Below, in pieces: positions 18,918 to 27,474 of a DNA stretch of 64,000 bases; positions within the stretch are counted from its first letter, which is position 1, and each line of letters starts with the position of its first letter. The stretch is from positions 124,108-188,107 of the forward strand of contig NZ_AWZU01000006.1 in assembly GCF_000472385.1 (NCBI RefSeq). Reading direction: 5' to 3'. Source of the DNA: Bradyrhizobium sp. ARR65. GTDB lineage: Bacteria > Pseudomonadota > Alphaproteobacteria > Rhizobiales > Xanthobacteraceae. The notes beneath the pieces are model-generated. The model ran no database searches, was not told where the DNA came from, and saw only the letters and a list, made by a program, of their open reading frames with translations. The position numbers were made by a program, and so were the translations under genes.

Positions 18918-19811
18918 CTACTCCGCCGCCTGAAGCTGCTGTTTAACGGTCGGCTCGGTGCCGGCGATGGTGGCGCGGCGCATGTCGCGCGGTTGCGACT
19001 GGTCGTAGCGGCGGACGCGGTGCATGGTTTGGCGGTTGTCCCACATCACGAGATCATGCAGCGTCCATTTATGGACATAAACGAACTCGGGCTGCGTGGC
19101 GTGCTCGGTCAGATCGCGCAACAACAGTCGTCCCTCAGGCACGCTCATGCCGACCACCTTGCCGGCGTGAGATGACAGATAAAGCGACTTGCGGCGATGG
19201 GCGGGATGCGTGCGGACCAGGCGCTGCAGCACCGGCTTGAACATCTCCTTCTCTTCCTCGCTGTAATCGGTAAAGCCGAGCGAACCGCGCGAATACATCA
19301 GCGAATGTTCGCAAATGAGATCCTCGATCTCCGCCTTGGTCTCGTCGTCGAGCGCATCATAGGCCGCGCGCATGTCGGCGAATTCGGTGTTGCCGCCCTT
19401 CGGGTTCACCACGCGCGCCGATAACAGCGAGTATTTGGCGGGGATGGCGCGGAACGAGCTGTCGGAGTGCCACAGGCAATTGCCGAGATTGAACAGGTGG
19501 GCGCGATGGTCGCGCGGCAGCGGCTTGCCGTCCTTGCCCAGATTGGAGACGTCGTTGAGCGGCGAGTCGAGGCGGTAGTCTTCCTTCCTGGTGACATTGC
19601 CGCCGCGCGGATTCTCCCGCTCGCCGAAATTCAACGCAAACGCCATCTGCTGCTCGTCGGTGATGTCCTGACCGTGAAAGACCAGCACGGCGTATTTGTC
19701 CATCGCCGCCTCGATCTCGCGCGCCTGTTCCGCCGTCAAAGGCTGGCGCACATCGAGCCCGGAGACTTCGCCGACAAAATGCTTGTGCAACTGCCGGATC
19801 GAGATGGCCAT
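18918..19811 (-). CDS. TfdA/TauD-type alpha-ketoglutarate-dependent dioxygenase
   Basis: This 297-residue non-heme iron oxygenase couples alpha-ketoglutarate decarboxylation to substrate hydroxylation. The 2-His-1-Asp facial triad is visible: HxD in CLWHSDSSFRAIPAK and the distal histidine in MWDNRQTMHRVRRYD. The alpha-ketoglutarate-binding arginine follows in PRDMRRATIAG. The overall sequence resembles the TfdA-alpha proteins described from Bradyrhizobium strains that convert 2,4-D-type aryloxyacetates. That resemblance is from memory. Taurine and other substrates are not excluded. No other chloroaromatic degradation genes lie beside it. It is divergent from an SDR gene across 190 bases. Confidence 0.88.
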   Translation of the reverse strand: MAISIRQLHKHFVGEVSGLDVRQPLTAEQAREIEAAMDKYAVLVFHGQDITDEQQMAFALNFGERENPRGGNVTRKEDYRLDSPLNDVSNLGKDGKPLPRDHRAHLFNLGNCLWHSDSSFRAIPAKYSLLSARVVNPKGGNTEFADMRAAYDALDDETKAEIEDLICEHSLMYSRGSLGFTDYSEEEKEMFKPVLQRLVRTHPAHRRKSLYLSSHAGKVVGMSVPEGRLLLRDLTEHATQPEFVYVHKWTLHDLVMWDNRQTMHRVRRYDQSQPRDMRRATIAGTEPTVKQQLQAAE

Positions 19812-20001
19812 CGCGTTCCTCCTGACCTAGTTTTCGCGGGGTTTCCCGCTTTCGTTGCGCGAAGGCTACTCTGCCGCGGTTCCTTGTCAACGTTCCCCGG
19901 CCCGTGCAGCGCACACGGCTGTCATGCCGGGACTTGAGTTGCGCGGCGGCCTTCGCTCAAACTGGCGAAAAGCAGACGACGCCAAGAGGAGGATCAAGGA
20001 G

Positions 20002-20736
20002 ATGAACGAGCTCGATTTCAGCGGCAAGCAAGTCTTCGTGGTCGGCGGCTCCAGCGGCATCGGCAATGGCATCGCGCAGGCCTTTCGAAAGAAGGGCGCG
20101 CGTGTTGCGGTCTGCGGCACGCGCGCGAAGGCCTCCGACTATGCGGCGGAGGAGGGCTCGCGTCTGGAGGGGCTCGACTATACGCGGCTCGATGTCAGCG
20201 ATCCCCTGACGATCGAAAGCTTCAATCCCTATTTCGAACGTCTGGACGTGCTGGTGCTGGCGCAAGGCGCGGTGATCTACCAGCGCGGTGAATTCGAGAT
20301 GGCGGGCTTTCGCAAGGTGCTCGAGACTAATCTGATCAGCTTGATGGCGTGCGCGACCAAATTCAAAGCGATGCTGCAAGCGACCAAAGGCTCCCTGATC
20401 ATCGTCAGCTCGACCGCGGCCTTTCATGCGACGATGGGCAATCCCGCGTACAACGCTTCCAAGACCGGCGCGGTCGGGTTGACACGGACGCTGGCGCAAG
20501 CCTGGGCGGAAGACGGCATTCGCGTCAACGGCATCGCGCCCGGCCTGGTCGACACCAAGATGACCAAGGTCACTACGGATAATCCAAAGCGCCTTGAGGA
20601 GGCGCTGTCGCGGATCCCGCTCAAGCGGCTGGGCACGCCGGCCGATATGGCAGGCGCCGCGCTGTTTCTCGCCTCGCCCTTGGCCTCCTACATCATCGGC
20701 CAGACGATCGTGGTCGATGGCGGGCTCATTCTGTGA
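20002..20736 (+). CDS. Short-chain dehydrogenase/reductase
   Basis: This 244-residue classical SDR has the nucleotide loop VVGGSSGIGNGIAQAFRKKG, and an acidic/basic pattern after beta-2 (CGTRAKASD) that favours NADP. The catalytic Ser, Tyr and Lys lie in IVSSTAAFHATMGNPAYNAS followed by KTGAVGLTRTLA. It ends with the usual IIGQTIVVDGGLIL. The ATG at 20002 follows GGAG (AAGGAG) at a good distance. The substrate is unknown. Its divergent neighbour is a TfdA-like dioxygenase, so the two may act on related compounds, but the sequence does not prove it. Confidence 0.9.
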   Translation: MNELDFSGKQVFVVGGSSGIGNGIAQAFRKKGARVAVCGTRAKASDYAAEEGSRLEGLDYTRLDVSDPLTIESFNPYFERLDVLVLAQGAVIYQRGEFEMAGFRKVLETNLISLMACATKFKAMLQATKGSLIIVSSTAAFHATMGNPAYNASKTGAVGLTRTLAQAWAEDGIRVNGIAPGLVDTKMTKVTTDNPKRLEEALSRIPLKRLGTPADMAGAALFLASPLASYIIGQTIVVDGGLIL

Positions 20737-20823
20737 AGGCTCACGAAGCTGGACCAAGCGGACCGGATTTGTGCTGCCTCTCCCCGCGCGCGTGGCGGGG
20801 TGAATACCGCGGTCGCGCTTGTC

Positions 20824-22560
20824 CTACTGCACTGCAGCCGAATGCCCGACATTCGCCGGCGGCCGCGGCGCGCCGGGCGCTGCCGGCGGCTTGGCCGGCG
20901 CCTGCTGTTTCGGCGTACCGCCAAAGCCGAAGAAGTCCCCGAAGCTCGGCTCATGCGGCTGGGCAGGTTTTTGCTGCTGCTGAGGTTGCTGCGCGGGCTT
21001 GGCTTGCTTCTGCTGCGAATTGGGCGCCGCATGGGGGCTATCCGTGGCGGCACCTGACGGAGCGGCAGGCGAGCCTGCCGGAGCGGTCGGCGTGGTGGCG
21101 GCGACCGGCGCGTCGCCCTTTGTCGGCTCCTTTGCAGGTTCGTGACCAACCTCGCGGCGCGGCCAGATGAAGTCATCGGCCCGCCCCGGAGGTGGGGTCA
21201 GCGGCTCGCCCTTGACCATGGTTCGCGCGGCAAGCGCATCGACCGCGGCCGGGCGCGATCCCGGACCGCCCAGCAATTGATCGCTGTTCACGGAGGCCGC
21301 GACCAACGGCACGATTGGTCCCGCCAGCGGTCGCGGCGCGGGCTGGCCGGGGGCGGCGTTGGTATCCGGCGTCGCCGGCTCGGTCGGCAGCGCGACCGGT
21401 CCCGAACGTGCAGCGAGCAGCCGCGTGATTTCGCGCTCGACATAATGGGCGAGCTTGCGCGCACCATATTTGGTGAAATAGACGCCGTCATAAGTGCGGA
21501 GCTGGCGGATCTGGCCTTCGAAGTCGGGGCCCTTCTGCAGGTAGCGTCCAGCCTCGTCGACGAAGCCATCCCAGACGTCGACATAGGTGATGCCGGCCTT
21601 GCCGGCGGCATCGCGATAGAGCGAATCCAGAAACAGCGTGTCCGCCGTTCCCTTCGGTCCACGCACGGCCGGCAATCCGACCCAGACCACCGGCACGCCC
21701 TTCGACTTCAGCACGGCGATCATCTCGTCGATCTTCTTGTTGTAAAGCTCGACCCAGCGTTCGTCGCGAAACTGATAGATCCCGTTCGGCGAACGCGGGG
21801 CCTTTTCCGTCGGCGTGTCGGCGTTGGCGGCATCATCCTGCGGTAATTCGCTGTCGGCCGCCTTATCCTCGGGTTTTGCGGCCGTGTCGGCTGCGTCCTT
21901 GCTTTGCGACTCCTTGCTTTGCGGCTTCGCATCCGCCGGTTTGTTGTCCGGCTTGCGCGCAGTCTTGTCGTTCTTTTTGTCGGGCTGCTTGTCGGTCTTT
22001 TCCGTAGCCGGCTCGCGAAGGGGAATGCGGTCGTTCAGGCCCAGCATCATCACGATGATGTCGGGTTTTTCGGCGGCGAGGATGTCTTTTGCCGCGGCCG
22101 CCCAATCGACCGGCGCACCCTTGGGCTGATACTGGATCAGGCCGGATACCGTCTTGATCTTCCTGATGACGCCGATGTCGGGCTGTTCGGCGTAGGCATC
22201 CTCCAGGCCGTAGGCGAGCCAGTCGGCCATCGCATCGCCAAGCACAAGCACGTTGCGCTCGGGCACCGTGTCGCGCTTCTCGGGCGGCGGAGCCTTGGAA
22301 AAATCCTGGTAAACGCGCTTCGGTGCGGACTCGGGCGCCGGCCGAAACGGCGCAAAGAAGTCGCCGCCACCGCCGCCGAACCAGCCGCCGCCAAACCAGC
22401 CGCCACCGCCGCGCGGCGCGGAGCGCTGCGGCGAGCCGCCGAAATTGAAGAACTGGGCGGAGGCCGGCCCCACGATCCCGACCAGAAGCGCCAGCGCCAC
22501 CGTCAGCGCGATCAGCGGACCGGCCTCGGTCAACAGCTTGAGAAAGGGTTTTTGTCTCAT
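20824..22560 (-). CDS. DUF459 SGNH-fold exported protein with altered catalytic residues
   Basis: This 578-residue protein has an N-terminal membrane/signal segment (residues 10-35, ending PASAQ) and a glycine-rich stretch (FGGGWFGGGGGDFF). An SGNH-like DUF459 domain follows at about 95-410, then a low-complexity Pro/Ala/Gln tail. Block III (MMLGLNDR) is present. The block I nucleophile motif reads GDAMAD instead of GDSxxD, and the block V motif reads DGVYFTKYG where a histidine is usual. The catalytic serine and histidine therefore look replaced. A Lys/Asp-rich insert (about 200-265) splits the domain. The ATG at 22560 is chosen because the signal segment starts there. The gene follows the transglycosylase gene on the same strand, so a cell-wall role is possible. 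Confidence 0.85.
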   Translation of the reverse strand: MRQKPFLKLLTEAGPLIALTVALALLVGIVGPASAQFFNFGGSPQRSAPRGGGGWFGGGWFGGGGGDFFAPFRPAPESAPKRVYQDFSKAPPPEKRDTVPERNVLVLGDAMADWLAYGLEDAYAEQPDIGVIRKIKTVSGLIQYQPKGAPVDWAAAAKDILAAEKPDIIVMMLGLNDRIPLREPATEKTDKQPDKKNDKTARKPDNKPADAKPQSKESQSKDAADTAAKPEDKAADSELPQDDAANADTPTEKAPRSPNGIYQFRDERWVELYNKKIDEMIAVLKSKGVPVVWVGLPAVRGPKGTADTLFLDSLYRDAAGKAGITYVDVWDGFVDEAGRYLQKGPDFEGQIRQLRTYDGVYFTKYGARKLAHYVEREITRLLAARSGPVALPTEPATPDTNAAPGQPAPRPLAGPIVPLVAASVNSDQLLGGPGSRPAAVDALAARTMVKGEPLTPPPGRADDFIWPRREVGHEPAKEPTKGDAPVAATTPTAPAGSPAAPSGAATDSPHAAPNSQQKQAKPAQQPQQQQKPAQPHEPSFGDFFGFGGTPKQQAPAKPPAAPGAPRPPANVGHSAAVQ

Positions 22561-22726
22561 GCGGCTTTCGATCGCGAAACGGCAAAACCAGCCCCGAACA
22601 TAATAATGCAATAGGGCTGCAAACGGGCGAGTTCCATCTGAGATAAACCGGCCGCGAGCAGGCGCCGTCAAGCCCGGCCGTCAAATGTACCCTTCAGGCA
22701 CCCGTTTTGCGACGGAACGGCCGGTT

Positions 22727-24106
22727 TCAGCGTCCGCGCAACCGCTCCAGCATGTCGGCGGAGGCGAAGCCGTCGGCCGGCGCCCCGATCGAGACCTGGA
22801 AATTGCGCAGGGCCTCCCGCGTCTGGCCGCCGAACTGCCCGTCCGGGGTCCCGCGATAGAAGCCACGCTCGACCAGGAGCTGCTGCAGTTCCAGCCGTTC
22901 GGCCCGCGACAATTCGCGCTCCTGCCGCGGCCAAGGCTGCACGAAGGGCGCGCCCCCGCGCAAACGGTCGGCGAAATGGCCGATCGCGAGCGCGTAGGCC
23001 TCGGCAGGGTTGTATTTCATGATGACCCGGAAATTCTGCAGCATCAAAAAGCCAGGGCCCTCGGCGCCGGCGGGCGCCAGCAGATAGGCCTTGTCCGTGG
23101 AATGCGGGAGGGATCCACCGGTGGCGCGGGTGATGCCGAGATGTTCCCACTGCGCGATGGTCATGGTCTTGGCGCGGTCGGCCAGCATGTAATTGAAGCC
23201 TTGCGGGACCTTGACCTCGTAACCCCAGGTCTGGCCGGTCTGCCAGCCGTCCTTCTTCAGATTGTTGGCGGTGGAGGCGATCAGGTCGGCGGGATCGTCC
23301 ACCACGTCCTTGTGGCCGTCGCCGTCGGCATCGACGGCATAGCGTTTGAATGCTGTCGGCATGAACTGGGTCGGCCCGAATGCGCCGGCCCAGGAGCCGC
23401 GCATCTGTTCGGGCCGCAGATCGCCATTGTGGAGGATTTCCAGTGCCGAGAGAAACTCGTCGCGGAAATAGGCTTGGCGGCGGCCGATACAGGCGAGCGT
23501 CGCGGTGGATTGCAGCACGCTGCGCTCGCCGATCTGGGTGGAATAGTTGGATTCGATGCCCCAGATCGCCGCGATCGTGTAGCGATCGACGCCATAGGCC
23601 TTTTCGGCGGCATCGAATTGCGCCTTATATTTCGCAAGAATCTCGCGGCCCTTGGCGAGGCGATCCTCGTTCACGAGAATGTCGAGGTAATCCCAGATCG
23701 ACTTGGTGAATTCCGGCTGCGCGTCCAACAGGTCCATGATGCGCAGGTCGGGGGTGATCCCCGCTGTAAACCGCTCAAAGCTTTCCTGGCTGACACGGCG
23801 GCGGGCGGCGTCCGGCCACATCGACGCAACACAATTGTCAAAATTGGCCGCGGCCTGCCGAATTGCTGCCGCCGTCATCAATGGATGGCCGGAAGCGCCG
23901 TCCTCGCCGCTCCAAGGTGTGGCACCGTTCGCGCCGGGGGCAGGGGCCGGCGAATCGGCTTTTGGCCCGGAGAACAGGCCCCCAAACAGGCTGGAGAGCC
24001 CGCCGCCTCCGGCCTGCGCCTTCGCGCCGGCGATCGGCAGCAGGCTGGCTGCGACCAAAAGCGCACTCGCCAACGTCAGCGCCAAAGGTTCCATGCGTTT
24101 CGTCAT
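22727..24106 (-). CDS. Lytic murein transglycosylase (MltB family) with peptidoglycan-binding domain
   Basis: This 459-residue exported enzyme cleaves peptidoglycan glycan strands with formation of 1,6-anhydromuramic ends. A signal peptide covers residues 1-31. The SLT_2/MltB catalytic domain follows (about 75-375), with the catalytic glutamate at 185 in AAIWGIESNYSTQIG. Other family marks are SWAGAFGPTQFMPTAFKRYA and DADGDGHKDVVDDPADLIAS. The C-terminus is a PG_binding_1 repeat (LQQLLVERGFYRGTPDGQFG, about 400-455). The gene lies upstream of DUF459 on the same strand (166-base gap) and is divergent from galU. Confidence 0.93.
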   Translation of the reverse strand: MTKRMEPLALTLASALLVAASLLPIAGAKAQAGGGGLSSLFGGLFSGPKADSPAPAPGANGATPWSGEDGASGHPLMTAAAIRQAAANFDNCVASMWPDAARRRVSQESFERFTAGITPDLRIMDLLDAQPEFTKSIWDYLDILVNEDRLAKGREILAKYKAQFDAAEKAYGVDRYTIAAIWGIESNYSTQIGERSVLQSTATLACIGRRQAYFRDEFLSALEILHNGDLRPEQMRGSWAGAFGPTQFMPTAFKRYAVDADGDGHKDVVDDPADLIASTANNLKKDGWQTGQTWGYEVKVPQGFNYMLADRAKTMTIAQWEHLGITRATGGSLPHSTDKAYLLAPAGAEGPGFLMLQNFRVIMKYNPAEAYALAIGHFADRLRGGAPFVQPWPRQERELSRAERLELQQLLVERGFYRGTPDGQFGGQTREALRNFQVSIGAPADGFASADMLERLRGR

Positions 24107-24287
24107 GTCCTACCCTGCCACGTGAATTTTGGCTTTCAGGAGGCCTCTAGTTGGTTTCTAAGAGTTTAACAAAAACCAAGTTTTGACATTAGGAGGACGA
24201 CAACCAGCTTTGTTCGCAGCCGCAAACCGGCTACCAAATCAGTAAACCCGCCGTTCCCCGCATTTTTAGGACATCCCGATCATTGCC

Positions 24288-25163
24288 ATGAAAATCCGCA
24301 AAGCCGTCTTCCCGGTCGCCGGCCTCGGCACCCGCGTCCTGCCCGCCACCAAGGCGATGCCCAAGGAAATGCTCACCATCGTCGACAAGCCGCTGATTCA
24401 GCATGTGTTCGACGAGGCCAAGGAGGCCGGGATCGAGCATTTCATCTTCGTCACCGGCCGCAACAAGGGTTCGATCGAGGATCACTTCGACCGCATGTAC
24501 GAGCTCGACGCGACCTTGGAGGCGCGCGGCAAGAAGGCCGAGCTTGAAATTCTGGCGCGCGACCAGCCGCAGGCGGGTGCCGTCAGCTTCACCCGTCAGC
24601 AGTCGCCGCTGGGCCTTGGCCACGCGGTGTGGTGCGCGCGCGATATCGTCGGCGACGAGCCGTTCGCTGTCGTGCTGCCGGACGAACTTGTGCTGCACAA
24701 GCCGGGATGCCTCGCGCAGATGGTCGAAGCCGCGCAACAGCTCGGTGAAAAGTCCAACCTGATCGCGGTGCAGGAAGTGCCTGCCGATCAGACGCATCAA
24801 TACGGCATTTGCGCCGTCGGCAACCGTCACGGCAAGATGTTCGAGGTTGCCGGCATGGTCGAGAAGCCGGCCAAAGGTACCGCGCCCTCGAATTTCTCCA
24901 TCACCGGGCGCTACATCCTGCAGCCGGAGATCTTCAAAATCCTGGGTACTCAGGAGCGTGGCGCTGGCGGCGAGATCCAACTCACCGACGCCATGATCGG
25001 TCTTGCCAAGGCTCAGAAATTCTACGGCGTCGAGTTCGCCGGCGAGCGCCACGATTGCGGCTCCAAAGCCGGTTTCCTGCGCGCCAACATCGCCTATGCC
25101 ATGGCGCGTCCCGACCTGCGCGATGGCCTGCGCGAAGAGATGAGGAAATACGTGGAGGGGTGA
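24288..25163 (+). CDS. galU: UTP-glucose-1-phosphate uridylyltransferase
   Basis: This 291-residue cytoplasmic enzyme makes UDP-glucose for surface polysaccharides and osmoregulated glucans. The signature is complete: AVFPVAGLGTRVLPATKAMP, then KEMLTIVDKPLIQHV. Further marks are SPLGLGHAVWCARD, VVLPDELVL and ERHDCGSKAGFLRANIAYA. The ATG at 24288 starts the family N-terminus directly (MKIRKAVFPVAG). A TTGACA hexamer at 24184-24189 is a possible -35 element. The 3' end runs into a family C palindrome shared with the convergent diguanylate cyclase gene. Confidence 0.97.
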   Translation: MKIRKAVFPVAGLGTRVLPATKAMPKEMLTIVDKPLIQHVFDEAKEAGIEHFIFVTGRNKGSIEDHFDRMYELDATLEARGKKAELEILARDQPQAGAVSFTRQQSPLGLGHAVWCARDIVGDEPFAVVLPDELVLHKPGCLAQMVEAAQQLGEKSNLIAVQEVPADQTHQYGICAVGNRHGKMFEVAGMVEKPAKGTAPSNFSITGRYILQPEIFKILGTQERGAGGEIQLTDAMIGLAKAQKFYGVEFAGERHDCGSKAGFLRANIAYAMARPDLRDGLREEMRKYVEG

Positions 25164-25181
25164 GGTCCTCGCCACCCGTTC

Positions 25182-25263
25182 CGTCATTGCGATGAGCGAA
25201 GCGACGAAGCAATCCAGAGTCTCACGCGCGGCTCTGGAGTGCTTCGCTTCGCTCGCAATGACG
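25182..25263. repeat. Dispersed palindromic repeat, family C
   Basis: Inverted arms CGTCATTGCGA (25182-25192) and TCGCAATGACG (25253-25263) enclose inner complementary segments (CGAAGC-AATCCAGAG versus CTCTGGAGTGCTTCG). This is the common GTCATTGCGAGCGAAGCG-type bacterial palindrome. It lies between the convergent galU and cyclase genes. Confidence 0.75.
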
Positions 25264-25269
25264 CTTGCG

Positions 25270-26748
25270 CTAAGCCGCCAGCGACAGTGTCGGGACGGTC
25301 GCGAGGATGCAGCAGTTGCGGCCGGAGGCTTTGGCGGCGTAGAGCGCCTTGTCTGCGGCGTGCACCAGCGTCGACCAGTCCATTCCCAAGACAGGCGTCG
25401 TGCCGGCAACGCCGATGCTGACCGTTGAGGCGCTTTCCCCGCCCGACCAACTCAGCACTTTCGTGCGGATGGTTTCGGCGACCCGCATCGCCTCGGGGGG
25501 CGAAAGTCCCGGCAGCAGCACGGCGAATTCCTCGCCGCCATAGCGCGCCGCGCAATCGGGCGCACGCTTGACCGAATCCGAAATGCAGATGGCGATACCG
25601 ACCAGCACCTCATCACCGGCCTGGTGCCCATGCGTGTCGTTGTAGGCCTTGAAATGGTCGGCATCGATCATCAGGAGCGATATCGGCGTCTTGTGCCGCA
25701 TGGCACGCCGCCACTCGCTTTCGATCGTCGCATCGAACTTGCGCCGGTTGCGAAGACCGGTGAGGGAATCCGTCGTCGCGAGCTCCTCGAGCTTGGCTTC
25801 GGCTTCGGCGCGGCGCCTGATCTCGCGTGCCAGGAACAGCGTCACCGCGACGACGAACACGATCAACGCCAGCATGATCGCGCCGATCCGCGTTGCCTGG
25901 GTCCTCCAGATCTTGAAGATGGCATCGAGCGGCTTGCCGACGATGACGATCAGCGGATGGTCACCGGCGCGCCGCACATAGAGACGCGGCGTCCGGTCGA
26001 TCGGTCCCGCGCCCTCGTAGGAGCCGCCATCCTTGAGGTTCGCCGGATTCCAGTCGTGCCGTTCGCCAAGATTCCTGCCGATCACGTCGAGGTCGAACGG
26101 CCTGCGCATGACGACGGTGCGGTCGCTGCGCAGCACGGTGATGGTGTCGCCCTCGTCGAGGCTCAAGCCGCCGAACAGTTCGTGGAAATAGCTGAAGCGG
26201 ATCGAGCCCGCGACCACGCCGATGAAGTGCCCGTCGGGACCGTTGATGCGCCGGCTCAGCACGATCGCATAGCGGCCGCGGTGGAGCATGGGGCGGCTGA
26301 TGAACAGCCCGACATTGGGGTTATCGCGGTGGACGGTAAAATACTCCTCATCGGAGCGGTTTTCGGGGAGTGGATCGAGCGTTGAGGCATCAACGGTCAG
26401 TCGGCCGTCGGCGTCGAACACCTGGATCGCGCCGAAGTGCTTGGCGGTCGCAGCATGATCGAACAGGATCAAATGCAGCACCGGCTTGGAGACGTCCTTG
26501 GTCTCGGGAACACCGACGTTGTTGGCGACGTTGCGCAGCGAAAGGTCGTAGAGCTCGATATTGCGGCTGATGTCGGCGTCGATGCCGGAGGCGAGATTCT
26601 CCAGCGACTGCCGCGCCAATTGCTCCTCGCCGCGCCGCATGTCGAGCATCACGCTGGCGCAGATCGCGGAAAAGCCGATCACCGTCACCAGCGACGAGGC
26701 GATCAGAAGCTTTGCCGATAGCCGCCAGGACGGTCTGCCCATATCCAC
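25270..26748 (-). CDS. Membrane-bound diguanylate cyclase with Cache-type sensor
   Basis: This 492-residue inner-membrane protein makes cyclic di-GMP. Its order is: membrane helix at 12-33, periplasmic double-Cache-like sensor at about 34-285 (GAIQVFDADGRL, ISRPMLHRGRYAIVLSRRIN), membrane helix at about 288-308, and GGDEF domain at about 325-485. The active site reads YGGEEF (about residues 399-404). An inhibitory I-site RxxD (RAPD) lies five residues before it, so product feedback is expected. The substrate-site asparagine/aspartate region (MIDADHFKAYNDTHGH) is intact. It is transcribed alone; the signal it senses is unknown. Confidence 0.93.
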   Translation of the reverse strand: MDMGRPSWRLSAKLLIASSLVTVIGFSAICASVMLDMRRGEEQLARQSLENLASGIDADISRNIELYDLSLRNVANNVGVPETKDVSKPVLHLILFDHAATAKHFGAIQVFDADGRLTVDASTLDPLPENRSDEEYFTVHRDNPNVGLFISRPMLHRGRYAIVLSRRINGPDGHFIGVVAGSIRFSYFHELFGGLSLDEGDTITVLRSDRTVVMRRPFDLDVIGRNLGERHDWNPANLKDGGSYEGAGPIDRTPRLYVRRAGDHPLIVIVGKPLDAIFKIWRTQATRIGAIMLALIVFVVAVTLFLAREIRRRAEAEAKLEELATTDSLTGLRNRRKFDATIESEWRRAMRHKTPISLLMIDADHFKAYNDTHGHQAGDEVLVGIAICISDSVKRAPDCAARYGGEEFAVLLPGLSPPEAMRVAETIRTKVLSWSGGESASTVSIGVAGTTPVLGMDWSTLVHAADKALYAAKASGRNCCILATVPTLSLAA

Positions 26749-26915
26749 GCACTGCTTTTTTGAAGCGGCTGTATACCCACCGCTTCATTCTGCATGCGCT
26801 TTAATCATTGCCGGCGGCTTAAGTGACGACAGCGCCGCATTAATCAGTTAACGCTTGGTTGCCTGATTCGAACAAAGGTCGGTGTGCCGCTCGGCTTTTT
26901 GATTTGGGACCTGCC

Positions 26916-27170
26916 GTGGACGACTATGACGCATTGCGCGACTACCTGAAGCAGCAAAGCTTGCCTGAACTCGTGCTCAGCTTCGAAAAAATCGAAGAGA
27001 TCGTCGGCCGTCCCTTGCCACGTGCGGCGCAGCGCGCCTCCTGGTGGGACAGTTTGCGCAGCCCGCAAGAAAAGATGCCGCAACGCGAGGCCTGCCTGGC
27101 CGCAGGCTATGTCGCGACGCGCATGCCGGATGGCCGAACCGTGCGGTTCAGGCGGATGAAGACGAAGTAG
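26916..27170 (+). CDS. Small DUF7662-type protein
   Basis: An 84-residue protein begins VDDYDALRDYLKQQSLPELV and continues through LSFEKIEEIVGRPLPRAA, ASWWDSLRS and REACLAAGYVATRMPDG. It ends in a basic VRFRRMKTK. This order (DY-L-YL, SFxxIExIxGxPLP, WW, AW/GY) fits a small soluble domain annotated as DUF7662, often near DNA-acting systems. The role is unknown. A GTG at 26916 with GGGA six bases upstream is preferred. An upstream TTG at 26859 would add 19 residues that do not look like family sequence. It stands alone between divergent genes. Confidence 0.7.
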   Translation: MDDYDALRDYLKQQSLPELVLSFEKIEEIVGRPLPRAAQRASWWDSLRSPQEKMPQREACLAAGYVATRMPDGRTVRFRRMKTK

Positions 27171-27474
27171 GGCACAGCCCAGGAGAACGCTAAGCCGAAT
27201 GCCAGGCCTCGAGATCGCACTGAACGTCGGCCGCTCGGGCAGGGATTGCAGCCATGCAATAGTTCAAAACGCAAGAAAATGCGCCAGGGGGGGGGCGCGG
27301 CCCTCATCGCGTCAGGGAAACAGTCGAAACGGCAAGAACTTTAGCAGATCAGCTTGTTGCATGCGCCAGGCGCATGATTGGTGGCGCTCTGTTTCACCCG
27401 GCTCGGTGACATCCGCTGTTTGCTTGGCTCCCAGCTTTACTGGGTCTTGGCGCGCTTTCGGTCACGTGCTCCGT
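27171..27474. other. Intergenic region with a nine-G run
   Basis: These 304 bases hold no convincing gene. A run of nine G residues lies at 27287-27295, next to GCGCGG. The region is downstream of both flanking genes (plus-strand DUF7662, minus-strand MFS), so it is a convergent 3' region. I see no clear T-run terminator. Confidence 0.5.
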
